Origin: Astropecten irregularis
Lineage: Eukaryota > Echinodermata > Asteroidea > Paxillosida > Astropectinidae
Direction: 5' to 3'
Assembly (NCBI GenBank): GCA_963971285.1
Contig: OZ020253.1
Location: 806,001-870,000, forward strand
Length of the DNA: 64,000 nt
How positions within the stretch are numbered: the stretch's first letter is position 1; each line of letters starts with the position of its first letter. Shown here piece after piece: positions 21,201 through 36,200 of this stretch. A model generated the notes under the pieces. It made no database searches, was not told the DNA's origin, and saw only the letters and a list, made by a program, of their open reading frames with translations. A program made the position numbers and the translations under genes.

Positions 21201-24200
21201 TCCATACTCACTTGAAACAGTGACACTGAAGGTACACGTTTCTTGATTTCCAGACAAGTCGGTGGCCGTGTACAAGACACTGTAGACACCGAGAGGGAAG
21301 GAGTATCCCACGGGATAGTTAGAGGTCAGCTGTGGAGTGCCAAAGTTGTCCACGGCCGTGGGTGGAGTCCAGGAGACAGAGAGCGTGGTCACACCTGGCT
21401 GGACCTCCCTGCTGATGTCACTGGGGCAATTGTAGATGACAGGTTTATCGGAGTCGTTGGCTTCTGCAAATTTCAAAGAGTCACGGAGAGAGAGAAAATT
21501 GATAACTACCAGTTTCATTCACTCATTCACTTTTTCAGATCTGGGGTAAATTTCACAAAATGCTTCAAATTATAAACCTTTCTAGTATTAACCTTGTCTA
21601 TGACCTGTTAATATTACCATAGTGATTTGTATTGTGACAGCACACTTTGCCTTGCAAGTAGAATTAATTGATTCACATTTAAGATTGAATCTAAGAGTTT
21701 CGTGAAATTGACCACAGGTACTATCACAACTGATGGTCCATACCTGTGATTGTAATGGTGAAGTTACAGTAGGCTTGATTGCCGGCCGCGTCTGTCGCTA
21801 GGTAGGACACCGTGGTGCTACCGACGGGAAACGAATACCCTGAGGGATGTGACTCTGTCGTTGTGATTGAGCTGATGGCATCTGAGGCAGTGGGTGGGGT
21901 CCAGGACACCGCTTTAGAGGCCGTACCAAACGGCACTAAGGACTCGATATTACCAGGGCATCCACTCCAGATAGGACTAGTGGTGTCAATCACTGAGAAA
22001 AGACAAAAATAATGAAATTGAGTCCTGAAATGTGAAAAATATGAAGTATGCGATCTGCTTTTTAAAATTCCCAAACTCTGTTTTAAAATTAATAGATACC
22101 ATGCTTAGTTTACTAGTTTGGTTTTGGATAATAAGAGACCAAGGACCAACAAGGGAACTCTGCTGACAATAGATTACTAAGAGCTGTAGGAATGGAGAAG
22201 AATGCAGAAGATCTGGGAACAATTTCACAGAGGTGCTGGGGAGAATTTCAAGTGTCTCGCTTAACAATGTGATCGTTTGTTTTGTATTGGAGTCAGTAGT
22301 CCCATTTCTTGTAAGCAATATATATTCACTTAGCAGGTATTTTGTGTTTAAGGTCTTTATGAAACTGTATCAGACCTTACCATTGACATGTACTTGGAAT
22401 GTACAGTTGGCTTTGTTGCCAGACTCATCGGTTCCTATGTAGATGACTTCAGTTGTACCGCCTGAGAACAGGTAGCCTGGTTGATGGCTGGCGTACACAT
22501 TCACCGATCCTCGGACATCTACGATGGTCGGTACGACCCAGGTCACTCCAATCTTGATCTGACCCTCGGGCAGGGTCTCAAATTTGTCCGATGGACAGTT
22601 TGTGATGACTGGTGGTACGGTGTCTGGAATAACTGTGTAGTGATAAATAAAGAAATGATAAATTTATATGAATTCATTTATTTAATTAGATCAAACAACT
22701 TGACATTGAGCTATATAAGAGGTAGAGAAAATAAAAAGGTTGGAAGAACCCTTTTTTCTGAAAATCAGGACTTGTGAGTAGTGTCCAAGCAGATCTTGGC
22801 AAGTCATTTAAAGTTTGTATCAATAATGGGAAAAAAAAGGTTTTCTATTCTAAAATCGCCCCAAGGCCAAACAGCAAGATAAAGGTGAGATATAAGGTAG
22901 GAAAGTCTAGAGAATCCAGTTCCTCAAACTGAACCAAGACCTAGGGTACATCTCTCCATGGCACAAATGGAATGGATAGGAGAGTCTATAGTCATCAACT
23001 GAAAGACAGACATCCTGTGCCTCTACCCCTACAGAGTGGAGGAAACAATCCCACATATTGCATCAACATCGATGGTCTCTTTGCGGTTTGGATAGAACTG
23101 GAAGAATAACGATCAGAAATACTCACTCTCCACATTCAGAATAAACTCGCAGGTTGCAGCAAACCCTGCGTTATCAGTGAAGGTGTAGATGACTTGGTAC
23201 ACTCCCAGTGAGTAGGTCTGTCCGGGATAGAAGTTCTGCTCCGTCTTGTTGATGCCGTCAAGGTCAGTGGCTATGGGCTCTGCCCATACCACCTCCTTCT
23301 GGTTCTGACCCACGGCAATGTACTCCGTTATCATGACGGGGCAGTTTGATACAGATGGCTTATTGTTCTCTGTTGATAAAACAATCAATGTACAAAATAC
23401 TTCAATACAAGTATAAAACCAGAATAATGACCTGAAATTTATCAAATGCTTGGAGCTGGGAGATCCTGATGTTTCAATTCAACCAGGATATTATATTACT
23501 CAAAGGCTTAAGAGAAAGAGAAAGCCTTTGAGAAAGATCCTGTTACGATCGAAACATCAGGTCCTCCTAACTCTAAGCATACAAATGGCTATAATCAATT
23601 CTTCCCATCCTGGTTATAACATGATCATGAGAGATCTAAGCCTATGACAGCAAGACTGAAACTAAAAAGGGAATGGGTATTATTGTCCTTACCTTCGATG
23701 ACAATGGTGAACGTACATATTTCTTCATTATTGTGGCTGTCTGTAGCTGTGTATATAACATGATGCACTCCAAGACTGAACATCCCGACAGTGCTGGTGG
23801 CTGCCAATTGGAACAGCACGGTGTTATCGGTTACTGTAGGAGTGTTCCATGAGATGGTATCTGTGGGCATACCGGTTATATTGGATGGACAGGTCTGGAA
23901 TACGGGTGGTTCATTGTCTGTTGGGGAAAGGACGAGATGAGAGAACTGTTACAACATCAAATAAACGAATGAACAAATGAACGAAGGAATGAACGTACAA
24001 ACAAACAAAAGAACAAAGAAACGGACAAACAAATAAACAAACGAATAAACGAACGACAAAAGAATGAACACATGGGTGAACAAATGGACGAATAAATAAA
24101 CAAACAAACGAAAAATGTACAAACAATAGAACGAAAAAACGAACAGACAAACAAATTAATGAACAAACAATTAAAATAACAAACAAATGGATGAACAAAT

Positions 24201-27200
24201 GAACAAACAAAAAGCAAAAGAATGAACGAACAAATGAACGAACGAACAAACAAATAGCGAACGAACTGAAATGAAACAAAAACAAAATGAAACGAAACAC
24301 AAGCTGAAACACAAAGCAAAACAATTTGAAACAAACAATGAAGCAATTGGAAGATTGATATCACATTCACTCAACCATAAGATCAGAGGAAAGGCCAATA
24401 AGTACCTGAGACTATGACACTGAAAGAGCAGGTGTTGCTGTTCCCCATTCCATCGCTGGCTGTATATGTGACCATGGTGCTTCCTACACTGAAGGTAGAC
24501 CCTGACATGATGGAAGGTTGTAGGGTGATGCTACCAGGTGATAAACTTTCAGTCATTGGGTCGCTCCAGGTGGCGATGTTGTTGGGCTGTCCAGGTGCCG
24601 TGTTGATGATGACATCTGGTGGGCAGGTGATCAGGATGGCATTCCCTGTGTCTGTGAGAATTCAACAAATGATAGAACAACATTCTTTGTGATTGGGAGA
24701 AGGTTTATGGAAGTCAACAACAAGTGCCGTCTTCGCTGCGAAGGTTGGCCACCAAGTTTCTCCATTGACTCCTGTTCTCAGCAACTCTTTTTGCTCTTAC
24801 ATAAGATGTTGTACTGCACCACAGCTTGATGCCATCACCCCACTTTCTTCTTTGTCTTCCTCTGGCTCAAGAACCTTCTATTAAGCCTTCCAAGATGATG
24901 TTTGGAAGCTCACCACCACTGCCTCTAAGAATATGTCCTGCATAACGCAGCTTTCCTTGCATCAACTGAGACACTAAGGATCTGTGTGGAAGTAGCTTTT
25001 GAGGAAATATCAAGTTCGATACCACATTTACTATGCTCACTCCTAAATCATTCTAATACCCAGCCAATTCCTAAAGTAATATTTGAAATAACTTGATCAT
25101 GGGTGTCACAGCACGACGAAACCAAGGCCACTTACCGACCACCGAGACAACGATTGGACACTCTGCGACATTCCCAGAGTAATCAGTGGCAGTGCAGGTG
25201 ACGGCGTGATCCACCCCCACGGTGAAGGACGTTCCTGAGGGCGGTGAACACAGCACAACAGGATCTCCCTCATTGTCTGATGCCACTGGTGCATCCCATG
25301 TGACCGAGACTGACGGCACGCCTGATGCTAACTCTTCAGTGATGTCAGAGGGGCATGTTATCGTCGGTATCTGGTTGTCTGCAAAAGGAAAAGATTTGGG
25401 GGTACTGTTTATGTCTTTTATGATTTGAATCAAGCAAGACCATCAATGGTAAGACAAGCAATGTTACAAGCATGATTCCAGCAACTTCTGGATGGTGGGG
25501 TGTTAAATGTTACTCAAACCTCGATAAGAACGATGACATACCATTGACATCGATCCAGAATCTGCAGATGGCTTGGTTACCGCTGGCGTCCGTAGCCGTG
25601 TAGGTGACTGGGTGGAGCCCCGGAGGGAACAAGTATCCAGACGCGTGACTCTCAGAGAGAGTGACAGGGTCTGAGGGCGTGGAGTCCACAGTGGGTGCGG
25701 TCCAGGTGGTGGAGCCTGTAGCTAGGTTAGAGTCAGTTGTGATGCTCTGGTTGGATGGACAGCCTCGAATGACAGGTGGAGTGGTGTCTGCAAAGTCACA
25801 TCAAGGGAAAGAGAATCGTCATGGATTTCTTATCATTCTTCTTCTTTACATTAGTATCAATTTCAGATAATGAAACCAAGGATTCCTAAAAAGCACCATA
25901 AGCACTGTCCCTTGAAAGCCTGAAGAAACCTTTCAGGAAAGATGATGAGAAAAAGATACGGTTTAAGAGGTGAGAGCAAAAACTGTAATATTCTTGGTAA
26001 AACCCACGGAATCAGGTAAGGACTAAACCACTTGTGGATTGGGTTTCAATTTTTTTTCAGTTGATTTCAATTCGTAACAAAACTCACCCGTAACAATAAC
26101 CTGGAAAATACACAAAGCAACATTTCCGGATGGGTCCACGGCAGTATACTGAACAAAGGTCGGCGACGTAGCGACAGTGAATTCCAGGCCCGGTGCATGG
26201 GTCCTGTTGAGCTCCACCTGATTGCTGTTGTCCGTGGCTGTTGGCTCCGTCCACGTAACGGTCGTCATTCCACCTCCTAAATCTCCAGGTTGTGAGATGA
26301 CGGCAGGACAGTCGACAATCACAGGCTTCTCACAGTCTGAGGACGCAACAAATAATCAGGACGGTGAGGACTCACAGAACAGATATTTGTTATTTCAAGA
26401 AGAGATTACTTTCAACGTACTGATAAAATTTGAGATGGTTTGAAATCAATATTGAACCAGGACTATGAGACTGTATATGAGTCAAGATCTGTGTATCTTT
26501 GAGCCACTTACCACTCACAGTAACATCAAATGTACAGACCGCAGTTAGACCAGACTCATCCGTAGCTGTGTAGGTCACAGCTGTCGGAGTACCGTCGTTG
26601 TGACTGAACGTATCCCCTGGATTATAGTCACTGGTGAGAGTGACGGCTCCTTCATTGTCAGAGGCCGTGGGTACAATCCAGCTCACGCTACGGACCAGGG
26701 TCCCTTGATCAGCGCAGAATGACTCGGCAGTCGGACAGTTTTGGAGGAGAGGAGCAGTGGAATCTGAGAATGGAAGACGGAATAGGGTGATGAAATACAA
26801 ATGGATTCATGAATACCTAATACATGGTGCTTCAGGCACTTCTTTGTTATAACCCTTCATAGGAAAAAAAATGAAGGTCTAAAAAGACCACTTACCCAAG
26901 ACGGTGATGTTGAAAGTGCATATTCCTGTATTTCCGGACCCATCAGTCACTGTGTACGTCACAACAGTCACTCCAAAGTTGAAGATGTCATTTGGTGAGT
27001 GGGTAGATACCGAGGTGATGACAGCCACATTGTCAGTTGGGGTGGGAGACGTCCATGACACATTGGCCATGGTGGTCCCTGATATGGCCGGTATGCCGAA
27101 ACTTCCTGGACACCCCTCGTACACAGGATCCTCCATATCTGCAGAGAAGACAAAATAAACTCAGTCATACTCTGTGACGTGGAAATTTACTGAAAATTCC

Positions 27201-30200
27201 TTTAACACATTGTCACTGTACTCCTATGTGTACCATAATATGTCGCAGGTGTAGAAGAGTAACCAGTTGTAATGGACCCTTCCAGCCTGTCAATCAAACT
27301 GTGCATATTGACCAATTGGAGGACACCAAAGCTTAACAACGTTTGCTAACAGTTATTATCGTCCATTACCTCAGTCAAACTTGGTCACCAACATAAGGCT
27401 GGAAAGCTCAGTTGGAAGAGCCCCAGTACAGTATTCTGGAGATTGCTGGTTCAAATCCCTCTCCAGTCAATTTTTCTTTGATCACTTTTCAATGACCAAA
27501 GCTAATAAAACTGTATGATTTTCCCCTAAATTTAACATCTCAGCAAATCTATATCAGTGACAAGTAAGACAGCAACCTACCACTGACTGTGATGGTGAAG
27601 GAACAGATATCCATATTGCCAGCCCGATCCACAGCGGTGTACGTGACAACATTTGCCCCGATGCCAAACTTAGCCGGTGGATTGTAGTTGGAAGACACTG
27701 CAACCTGCGGGTCATTGTCACTGACAGACGGCGGGGTCCAGGTGATATCAATGGTGGTGCTCTGACCCAGCTCGGTGTTATACGACATGTCACTAGGACA
27801 GTTGGAGAACACAGGATCCTGTTGATCTGTGACAATCAAAAAAAGATCCACGGAGATTAAGATCAGCAGGAATTTGACACATGGATAATATCGTATTTTC
27901 CGGTTGGAATTTCTCAGAAACCATCACAGCCCAGTTCCATACAAATAAAATTCAATATTCCAGTCAGTATTTATTGAATGTACTCTGAATGATTTTATAT
28001 TTTGTTTTTAATAATTTGTTCTGTTTGCAGTTGCGCAAAGATAAAAAGTACAGAGCCTTGGTATTGAAGGGGTGGTATGGGTGGAGAGTGTGGCCTGGGT
28101 TTGATCCCGGCTTGGGTCATGTGTGAGTAGAGTCGTGCGTTGGTTCTCTCCTATGCTACGAAGGTGTTTTGGTTTTCCATCTCAGGGTGTGCTTCTTGAT
28201 CATGCATGACTGCGTGAAGCCGAGGGCATCCATGCATGCCGATGACTTGATCAAATCGTAACGGCATCTTTCGCAATTGAGTAAGGATGATTAGCCGCCC
28301 AAATTAATGAAGTAAGAAGAGTTTATGACTCACCTAAGACTATCACATCAAAGGAACAGTTTGCCTGATTGCCAGATGAGTCAGTAGCCAGGTACAAGAC
28401 CGGGGTAACTCCCAAGGGGTACAGGACAGATGAGGACTGGAAGGACTCCACGGTGACCGTGATAGCATTATCCGATGCCGAGGGGAGAGCCCAGGAAACA
28501 AGAGCCCTGTTTTCATCAGTAGCGGCGACTTCTGTGACCGTGGATGGGCAGTTGGAGAAAACAGGCAGCTCGTTGTCTGGCAAAGACAAAACATTTTTAC
28601 AAAATCATGAAAATGGGAAATTAAATCTGTATGAACAAGATAACCTTACCCTCTGGGCATTTTCACAAGAAGCTTCCAAAGTGATTCAGAATATGCAACC
28701 GTGCAGGGGTCGATTTCACGAAGCCCTACGATCGATCGTAACACTAGTTATGAAGGTCAACCCATCGTATCCTACGTAAGGCTGCAATATGCATCACAAC
28801 TCCTACGATTGATAGTAAGTTATGATGAGTTTAGTGAAATCATTCCCTGAGGTCGATTTCACCTAACTCTTTGTAACTTACTATTAATCGTAGGACTTTT
28901 GATGCATCAAAGTCCTATGTGGGATAGGTCCCCTACGATGGCTTATCCTTCGTAACTTGAGTTACGATTGATCACAGGGTTTTGTGAAATCACCCGTGGT
29001 CTTGTATGACACATTCATTGAGCTTGGATTATTACTAGGTCATCGAGTTCTGCGATGTGGTACCAAGTCAACAAATACTACCATGAGTTGGGAAGGAGAT
29101 GGTTATTACATTCAGACTGGGTTATGATGTTCAATCACATAGCCATTCCCCCTAAAACCTCCCCCAAAATTCTGGGTGGAGTGGAGACAATACAAGCACC
29201 ATGACAAGAATATTCAATGAGAGTCGGCGCATCTTGGATTGACCTACCCACTACATTGATGATGAAAGAGCAAGTTTCAGTGTTCGTGGCTGCATCTGTC
29301 GCTGTGTAGATGATGGTATTCTGTCCTACTGGCAAGGGGCTGCCATTGGATGGGTTGGACACCAGTGACGTGACGGCAACGTTGTCAGAAGCGGTGGCAT
29401 CAGGCCATTGTAATGTCGCAGTTCCCTTGCCGGGGTCGGTGAAGGCGTTGATGTTTGTTGGACACGACATGACGGGCTTGTCTAGATCTGAAGTTGGTAT
29501 GGCAAACGATTCACCAAGGTTTAATCATGAATGATGAATCTAATCTAATTAGCGATGAATTTGGGCTTTAGCGATGATCGCAAAGTGTTAGTGAAATCGG
29601 CCACAAGCTTGTCACTAAGCTCTAAGACAAAGGGCTTGGATCGATTATATCACCCACCTGAAACGGTGACTATGAAGCTGCAGGTGATGACATGTCCCTG
29701 TGCATCAGAGGCCGTGTAACTAACAGTTGTCTCACCCACTGGGAACATGTCCCCTATGTTATGAGAGCCGGGTGAGACTACCACGTTACCCGAGTTGTCC
29801 TGTGCTTGAGGCTGAGGCCAGGAGACTGCTACCATAGTCTCCCCGCCTGCTGGGGTGGCCGAGGCTCCAGTTGGACACACTGTCCACGTCGGAGGCTCAT
29901 TGTCTGAATTGATGAAAGAGGAAACAAGAAAAGGAGGAATAGCAATGAGGATCTCCAAATGTTTTCTAAAGGAGTGGTGGGTGTACGTAACAAGAAATAT
30001 CAACATGAAAACCATAAACAGCATGATGAGCAAACATTCATTGTTCACATACTGTCCGATGACATATAAAATACAAAAATACAAGTAGCACTATTTTGAC
30101 TAACTAGAGTTTAAAAAGAGCATGAGGATAAGGATTTGTCTTTTCTACTGTCCCTGTACTTGAATAACCTCCCATAGACTAAGCACAGATTTGTACGTCC

Positions 30201-33200
30201 GAGGATGATTTTGAACAAAAGAAGTTTGTTTGAGGACAAGAATGTTTTCATTGTAATTCCTATATCCTCCTATCCTCAATCCGAATGCAGTGTACTACAA
30301 CATTCTTGAAATTTTGAAAAAAGCATATTCTTTCCTGCAAAGGAAAACAAACAAAGTGATTCTTATGCAAAAGTGATTCTTACCGACAACTTCAACAACA
30401 AAGGTGCAAGACACGAGAATGCTACCAAGGACAGAGTGTGTGACGTTATGTCTGCCTAGTGGTATCTGGTCTCCTGATCCATATGGGAGTTGTTGAACAT
30501 CTGCCACCGCACCTACAGGTTCAACATCAGGTGCATCCCATGTGACTGTGGCATAGGCTACTCCTGGATCTGTAGCCTGCTGGATGTAGACCGGGCAGTT
30601 ACTTAGGGCCAGTTCGGCATCTGATGAAGAAACAGAGAATCCAAGATGGTCCACAACTAAGTTGGAGCTTCTACATGCTTCTATAGGAACTACTTGTATA
30701 ATTTATGTAACTGAAGTGTATCATGAGTGTATATTCATTTTTTCTGTTGAACAAGAATGGATTCATGAAGAACTACATATTGATAAATAGTCCCAATGAA
30801 AGATAAGAAATGACAAGTTACAAGGGAAACATATAATTCACATTTTACCCAAACCTTAAAGAATTACCATAAGTTAATTTCATACTTTTTTCCCCTTTGA
30901 CAAAAACATTGTGCATTAACAAGCAAATGCGACATGATGAGAAACAACATGAATGTATCCGAGAGTTTTATCTTTACCTGACACAGTGACGGTAAAACTG
31001 CAGAAGTTTGTGTTTCCGTTCACGTCAGCAACTGAGTATGATACAGCGGTGGGCCCGCCAAATGGAAAGGTGTCACCAGAATTGTAGTTGCCAGTTAGGG
31101 TTGCAAGGTTAACGCCGGCATTATCAGTGATGACCAATGCATCCCAGGTCACGGCAGCATCTTGACCAGACACACCGACCACTTTAATGATTGACGTCGG
31201 GCAGTTGGTAAACACTGGAAGCTCCGTGTCTGTTAGAGAGAAGACAGCAAAGGATGAACAGAGGATTTACCTCAGAGTTTAGTCATCTTCAGTCGGAAAA
31301 ACTTTTTCAAACCATTTGCCAACTTTTCAAAAATCAACACCGGGATTTTAAGGCTACACTGATTATTCTTTATTTAATCTCCCAAAACAGCCTTACCAAT
31401 ACATACAGTTATTTTCTAGTATTTTCAGATTTCGGGCAAAAGTGATTTAAAATCGACTTTGGGCAAATTGTGATTAAGCGACAATTTATAGAGATTTCAG
31501 AGGCTGTTTTTGTGCAATTAATTCTCTGCATAAAGATGCTTGGCAATATGATATAATTATGCGTAATTGCTTGGCTTTGTACCTTGGACAAAGATAGTTG
31601 GCAATATGAAGCCCTCGTTACAAAGCTGGATAAGCTCAGATGGTAGAGCACAATATCAGAGGTTTCGGGTTACTATTCCAGTTACTATTCAAAACCCCAA
31701 ACAAGTCTTGACTTTCGGTTACTGGTATTTGTTAGCATACCTCTCACTTGTACAGAGAAGCTGCATTCTTCGGTGTTTCCATATGGATCAGTGGCTACGT
31801 AGCTCACTTGATGATCTCCGAACTCCACCATGCCCTGGGAAGGCCCAGTCATCACGACCGTCCAATTCCCGCTGTTATCCGAGATTGTAATCCCGTCCCA
31901 CGTGACGAGGGCGTAATTCTGTCCGGCCTCCGTCTCTCGGATGAGATTGACGGTCGGGCATCCGGAGAAGGTTGGCTTTTCCTCATCTGAAAGTGATTAA
32001 TTAAATTGTTGCCAAACAGAAGAGTGAAAACCTGGACTCACTCGACATATCAGAGACAGTAAGAGTGATATTGCTATCAGTTTGATAACATTGCTGGAAG
32101 AATCATATGAATCACAATGAAGGTCAGGAGTGTACACCATCAGGTGAAAGATTGGGACAACTCTACCATCAATTGCGGTCACCATGACTGGACCACATCT
32201 CACGTCATGAGGGAACACATGCCAAGAAAATTCCCAGAAGGAATAGAGGAACAATATAACCTGTCTGAATATATCCTTTAGAGTTGCATATCAGTCAAAG
32301 ACAAGGAACAGAGGTGCATCATTAATGGGACTTACCTCTAACTTCCACCTGGAAGCTGCACTGTTCCACATTGCCATCTGAGTCCGTAGCGGTGTAAGTG
32401 ACGACGGTCGTCCCGATGCCAAAATTGCTTCCGGGGATAATGCTGGCCACCAGGACCACGGTGCCCGAGTTATCGACAGCTCCTGGGGACTCCCAGTCCA
32501 CGCTGGCCGAATCCATCCCAGCATCTGTGGTCGTAGAGATGTCCCCTGGACACTGTAGTATATCGGGTCTCTGCAGATCTGGATAGAGGAAGAAAAACGG
32601 GAATCAGAGCAAGGACCGTCTGTACCACCTGTCTGTACCACCTGTTCATATCTAGAATATAATTGATCAGAAAGATTCATTTGTCATGGGCTTTCATCTG
32701 GTACAATGCTGAGTCCTGTACTGTGCAGTGGTGTTATCAGCTTCATAAAGAATTAAAACAATTAATAGCCTTTGAGTAAGATCCTGCGAGGATCGAAACG
32801 TCAACTGCAATTCTATGAAAATGTTGAACATACAATCAACTCACCAAGGATAGTAACAGTGAACACACAGGTGCTGGTAAGACCTGCAGCATCGGTTGCC
32901 GTGTAGGTTACCATTGCGACCCCCAAACTGAATGACGAGCCGGGCTCTATGTTGACAGTCCAGGTGACGCTTTCACCGGAATTGTCGGTGGCTGTCGGCG
33001 GTGTCCAGGAGACAATTGTCGTGGAGGTCGTGTTGTCGGCTGGAAGCGTCATGTTCGGTGGACAGTTGTAGATGACCGGGGGTACCGTGTCAACAATCCC
33101 TATGGAGAGAATCATTTTCAGATTGAGACTGAATCAAAGTAAGGCTGCAAGTATGAAACAAACTCCTAACTCTTCAAAAATAAAGCAATAAAAGACACAA

Positions 33201-36200
33201 CGGCTCTAAGGTGTTTTTTTTATTACCAAGACAGTAAGCATGTAGATGCAAACTTGGTAGTTTCAGCAGCTTACCGTTCACGATAACCTGGAAGATGCAG
33301 AAATCTGTGTTGCCGGCAAAATCGGTTGCCGTGCAGGTTACGTCGTTGGTACCAATCTGGAAGTTCGACCCGGACTGTGCGGTACAGCTCAGGGAAGCAA
33401 GGCCTACGCCATAGTCTGATGCACTGACGTTACCATAATTCACAGGTGTTTCCACTTGATAAGTGAAAATGTCAACAGTGGAATCTGCAGGACACTGGAT
33501 GACTGGCGGCTCATTGTCTAAAGGAATGGAAAAGGATCAATGTCATCAATACTGCATGTATTCTGCAATCTGGTATGCACGTTCTTCAAGTTCCAATCTC
33601 ATACAAGCTGCTTAGCTGGAAATATTAGTTAGAACAAATCAGCAGGAAACCAGTGACAAGCAATATACACTGCATGTAATATTGGATGGTTATCTGAGAT
33701 TGCTAAGCAGAACTGTTACATGCTTATCAATTTGTGCAAATGAAGATTCTCGTGTTCTTTCGTGGAATCATGTGGCAGTGATCATAGGTCAATTTCATGG
33801 TTCAGCTTACCATAAACGTAGAATTGGTGCTTAACCTGTAAGCATAGAATGAGGATCATAAGCGCAGAATTCTGCAGTAAGCAGAGCCATGAAATTGGGC
33901 CCTGACTAGATGTCTATTCTCTTGAGCAGGTGACAGGGGCTGGTGTGAATACTTCTGCTAAGCAATTAGTTTCATGGCAGGGCTGCTGGACCTCACCTTG
34001 TATATTAACAGTGAAGGAACACTCAGCTACCAAGCCTACGGTATCGGTGGCGTTGTAGTTGACGACAGTTTGGCCCATTGGGAAGCTATCACCAGGCTGG
34101 TAGTCTGACTGTACACTGGTAACAGCCACATTATCAGTAGCTACAGGTACAGGCCAGAAGGCCACTCCAAGTGCACTGTTCAAGGTAGTGCTATTGGTTA
34201 CTCCTTGGAACGGGCAGTTGGTGAACGATGGCGGCTGGTTATCTGTATTAACACACAATCAGAATAAAGCAGAGAAAACATAATGAACAATAGGAAGCTG
34301 CTAGTGCACTGAGGTAAGAATTGACAACAGAAACATAAAGTGGACAGCATGAATATGTAGATGCAAACCCGGTCACAAATGACTGTATTTGGACACGTAC
34401 CGTAAACCTGAATCACAAAGGTGCAGTAGGCTTGGTTGCCACTTCCATCTACGGCCGTGTAGGTGACTGTTGTATTTCCGATAGGGAAATTGTACCCAAT
34501 GTTGTAATTGGGTGTCAGTGTCACGCTGCCTGCGTTGTCCGTGGCCTGCGGGGCGACCCAGGAGGCTTGGGCCGTGCTGAGGTCGGGATCCGTTGGGAAT
34601 GGAGGGACATTCACCGGACAGCCCGTAATATCTGGTGGCTTTACATCTTTTGGAAATAAACAAACAAGCAAACAAACAAACCGTGAGCAAGTGTGCAGTG
34701 TTCTAGGCTGACAAGAAAAAAACCTCCATTCCAAGTAATGTGTACAGTCTGCATTATTTATTTCTGAAATGAATTTAAGTGTCTATGGTTAGGGTAGCAG
34801 CAAGCTTCCAATACACTCTCGCATAATTTCCAGAAAGAGCCAAGCAATATGGAAACGGTTCAAAGAAACACACTAGCAAACAAGCCTCTAATTTCATGAG
34901 TCAAATAGTGTCATTAAATCCAAGTTGACAAATGCAATCCACGTTTTCATCACCGTTTTGTTAACAGCCTCATATTACATCCGTCAATGATAAACTGATA
35001 AATTCAAATTGATGTGTTTCTCTTGTTCGCAAAAAATCTCCAAATTACGGAGGGTGGATTTTGAAAGATTTGAGCATACCATTGACGATGATATCAAACT
35101 GACACATGGCCATGTTGTTGGCAGCATCATACGCAGTGTATTGCACTTGGTGGGTGCCAATAGTGAAGATACTTCCGGGGTCGTTGGTCACTTCAAGGCG
35201 GTCAACTCCCACATTGTCCGTCACCACGGGTGCCGTCCAGCTGACCGCGATGGTGAAGTTGACAAAATTCTCCAGTGGCTCATCAAGAACGATATTTGAA
35301 GGACAGGACGCAAAAACTGGTTGTTCATTGTCTAAAAAATGAGACAGCAAGAGGATGGGATGTTTAGTGATGGAGAGTTGCGAATCTTGAGGGGAGGAGG
35401 GATCTATTTGGGGGGAATGCTCCCTCAAGTCAAGATATGGAAGACCAATAAATGAACGATTCATCCATACATTACGGTAGTCATGTAGGCCATGGGCTTA
35501 CTGCCCAGGGGAGGACGGATCTATTTAATGGGCTGCTCTCTCTATTCAAGATTTGGAATGCCAATAAATAAACGATTCATCCATACACTACGGTAGTCAT
35601 GGAGGCCATGGGCTTACTGCCCAGGGGAGGAGGGATCTATTTGAGGGGCTGCTCTCTCTAGTCAAGATTTGGAACGCCAATAAATAAACGGTTTATCCAT
35701 ACATTACGGTAGTCATAGAGGCTATGGGCTTATTGACCTTGGCCCAATTTCATGGCTATGCTAACCGAATGTTTTTGCAATTATGATCCTCATTCTTTGT
35801 TTCACCAAATTTCTTGGTTACAGAGGACAATTTGCCTTTGTCCCTTCAAGAATTAAAATTCTGTGCCCGTTCATCACTGATTTTTATCATTACTATAAAG
35901 TTGGGTCAAACAATTAAACCTTTTGTACTATTGGAAGTCTTACCAGATACTACAATGGCAAAATTACACATCCCAGTATTGCCAGAAGAATCCGAGGAGG
36001 TGCATAAGACGTTCTGAGCGGGAATTGAGAAGGCCGACCCAGATGGTGGGCTACAAGATACAGGCAGGTCCCCTTCGTTGTCGTAGGCGGTCACATTGAA
36101 AGTCACAGTGGCAGTGCTCTGTTGAGGGTCAGTGTCCACGGTAATGATGGGACCCGGACAGGCAACAATTGGATTTGCTGAGTCTAAGTTTTGAAACAAA

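Noticed and set aside
23911..24398. Cys/Phe/Ser-rich open frames on the minus strand
   Set aside because: They are translations of the AAC/GAAC low-complexity tract.
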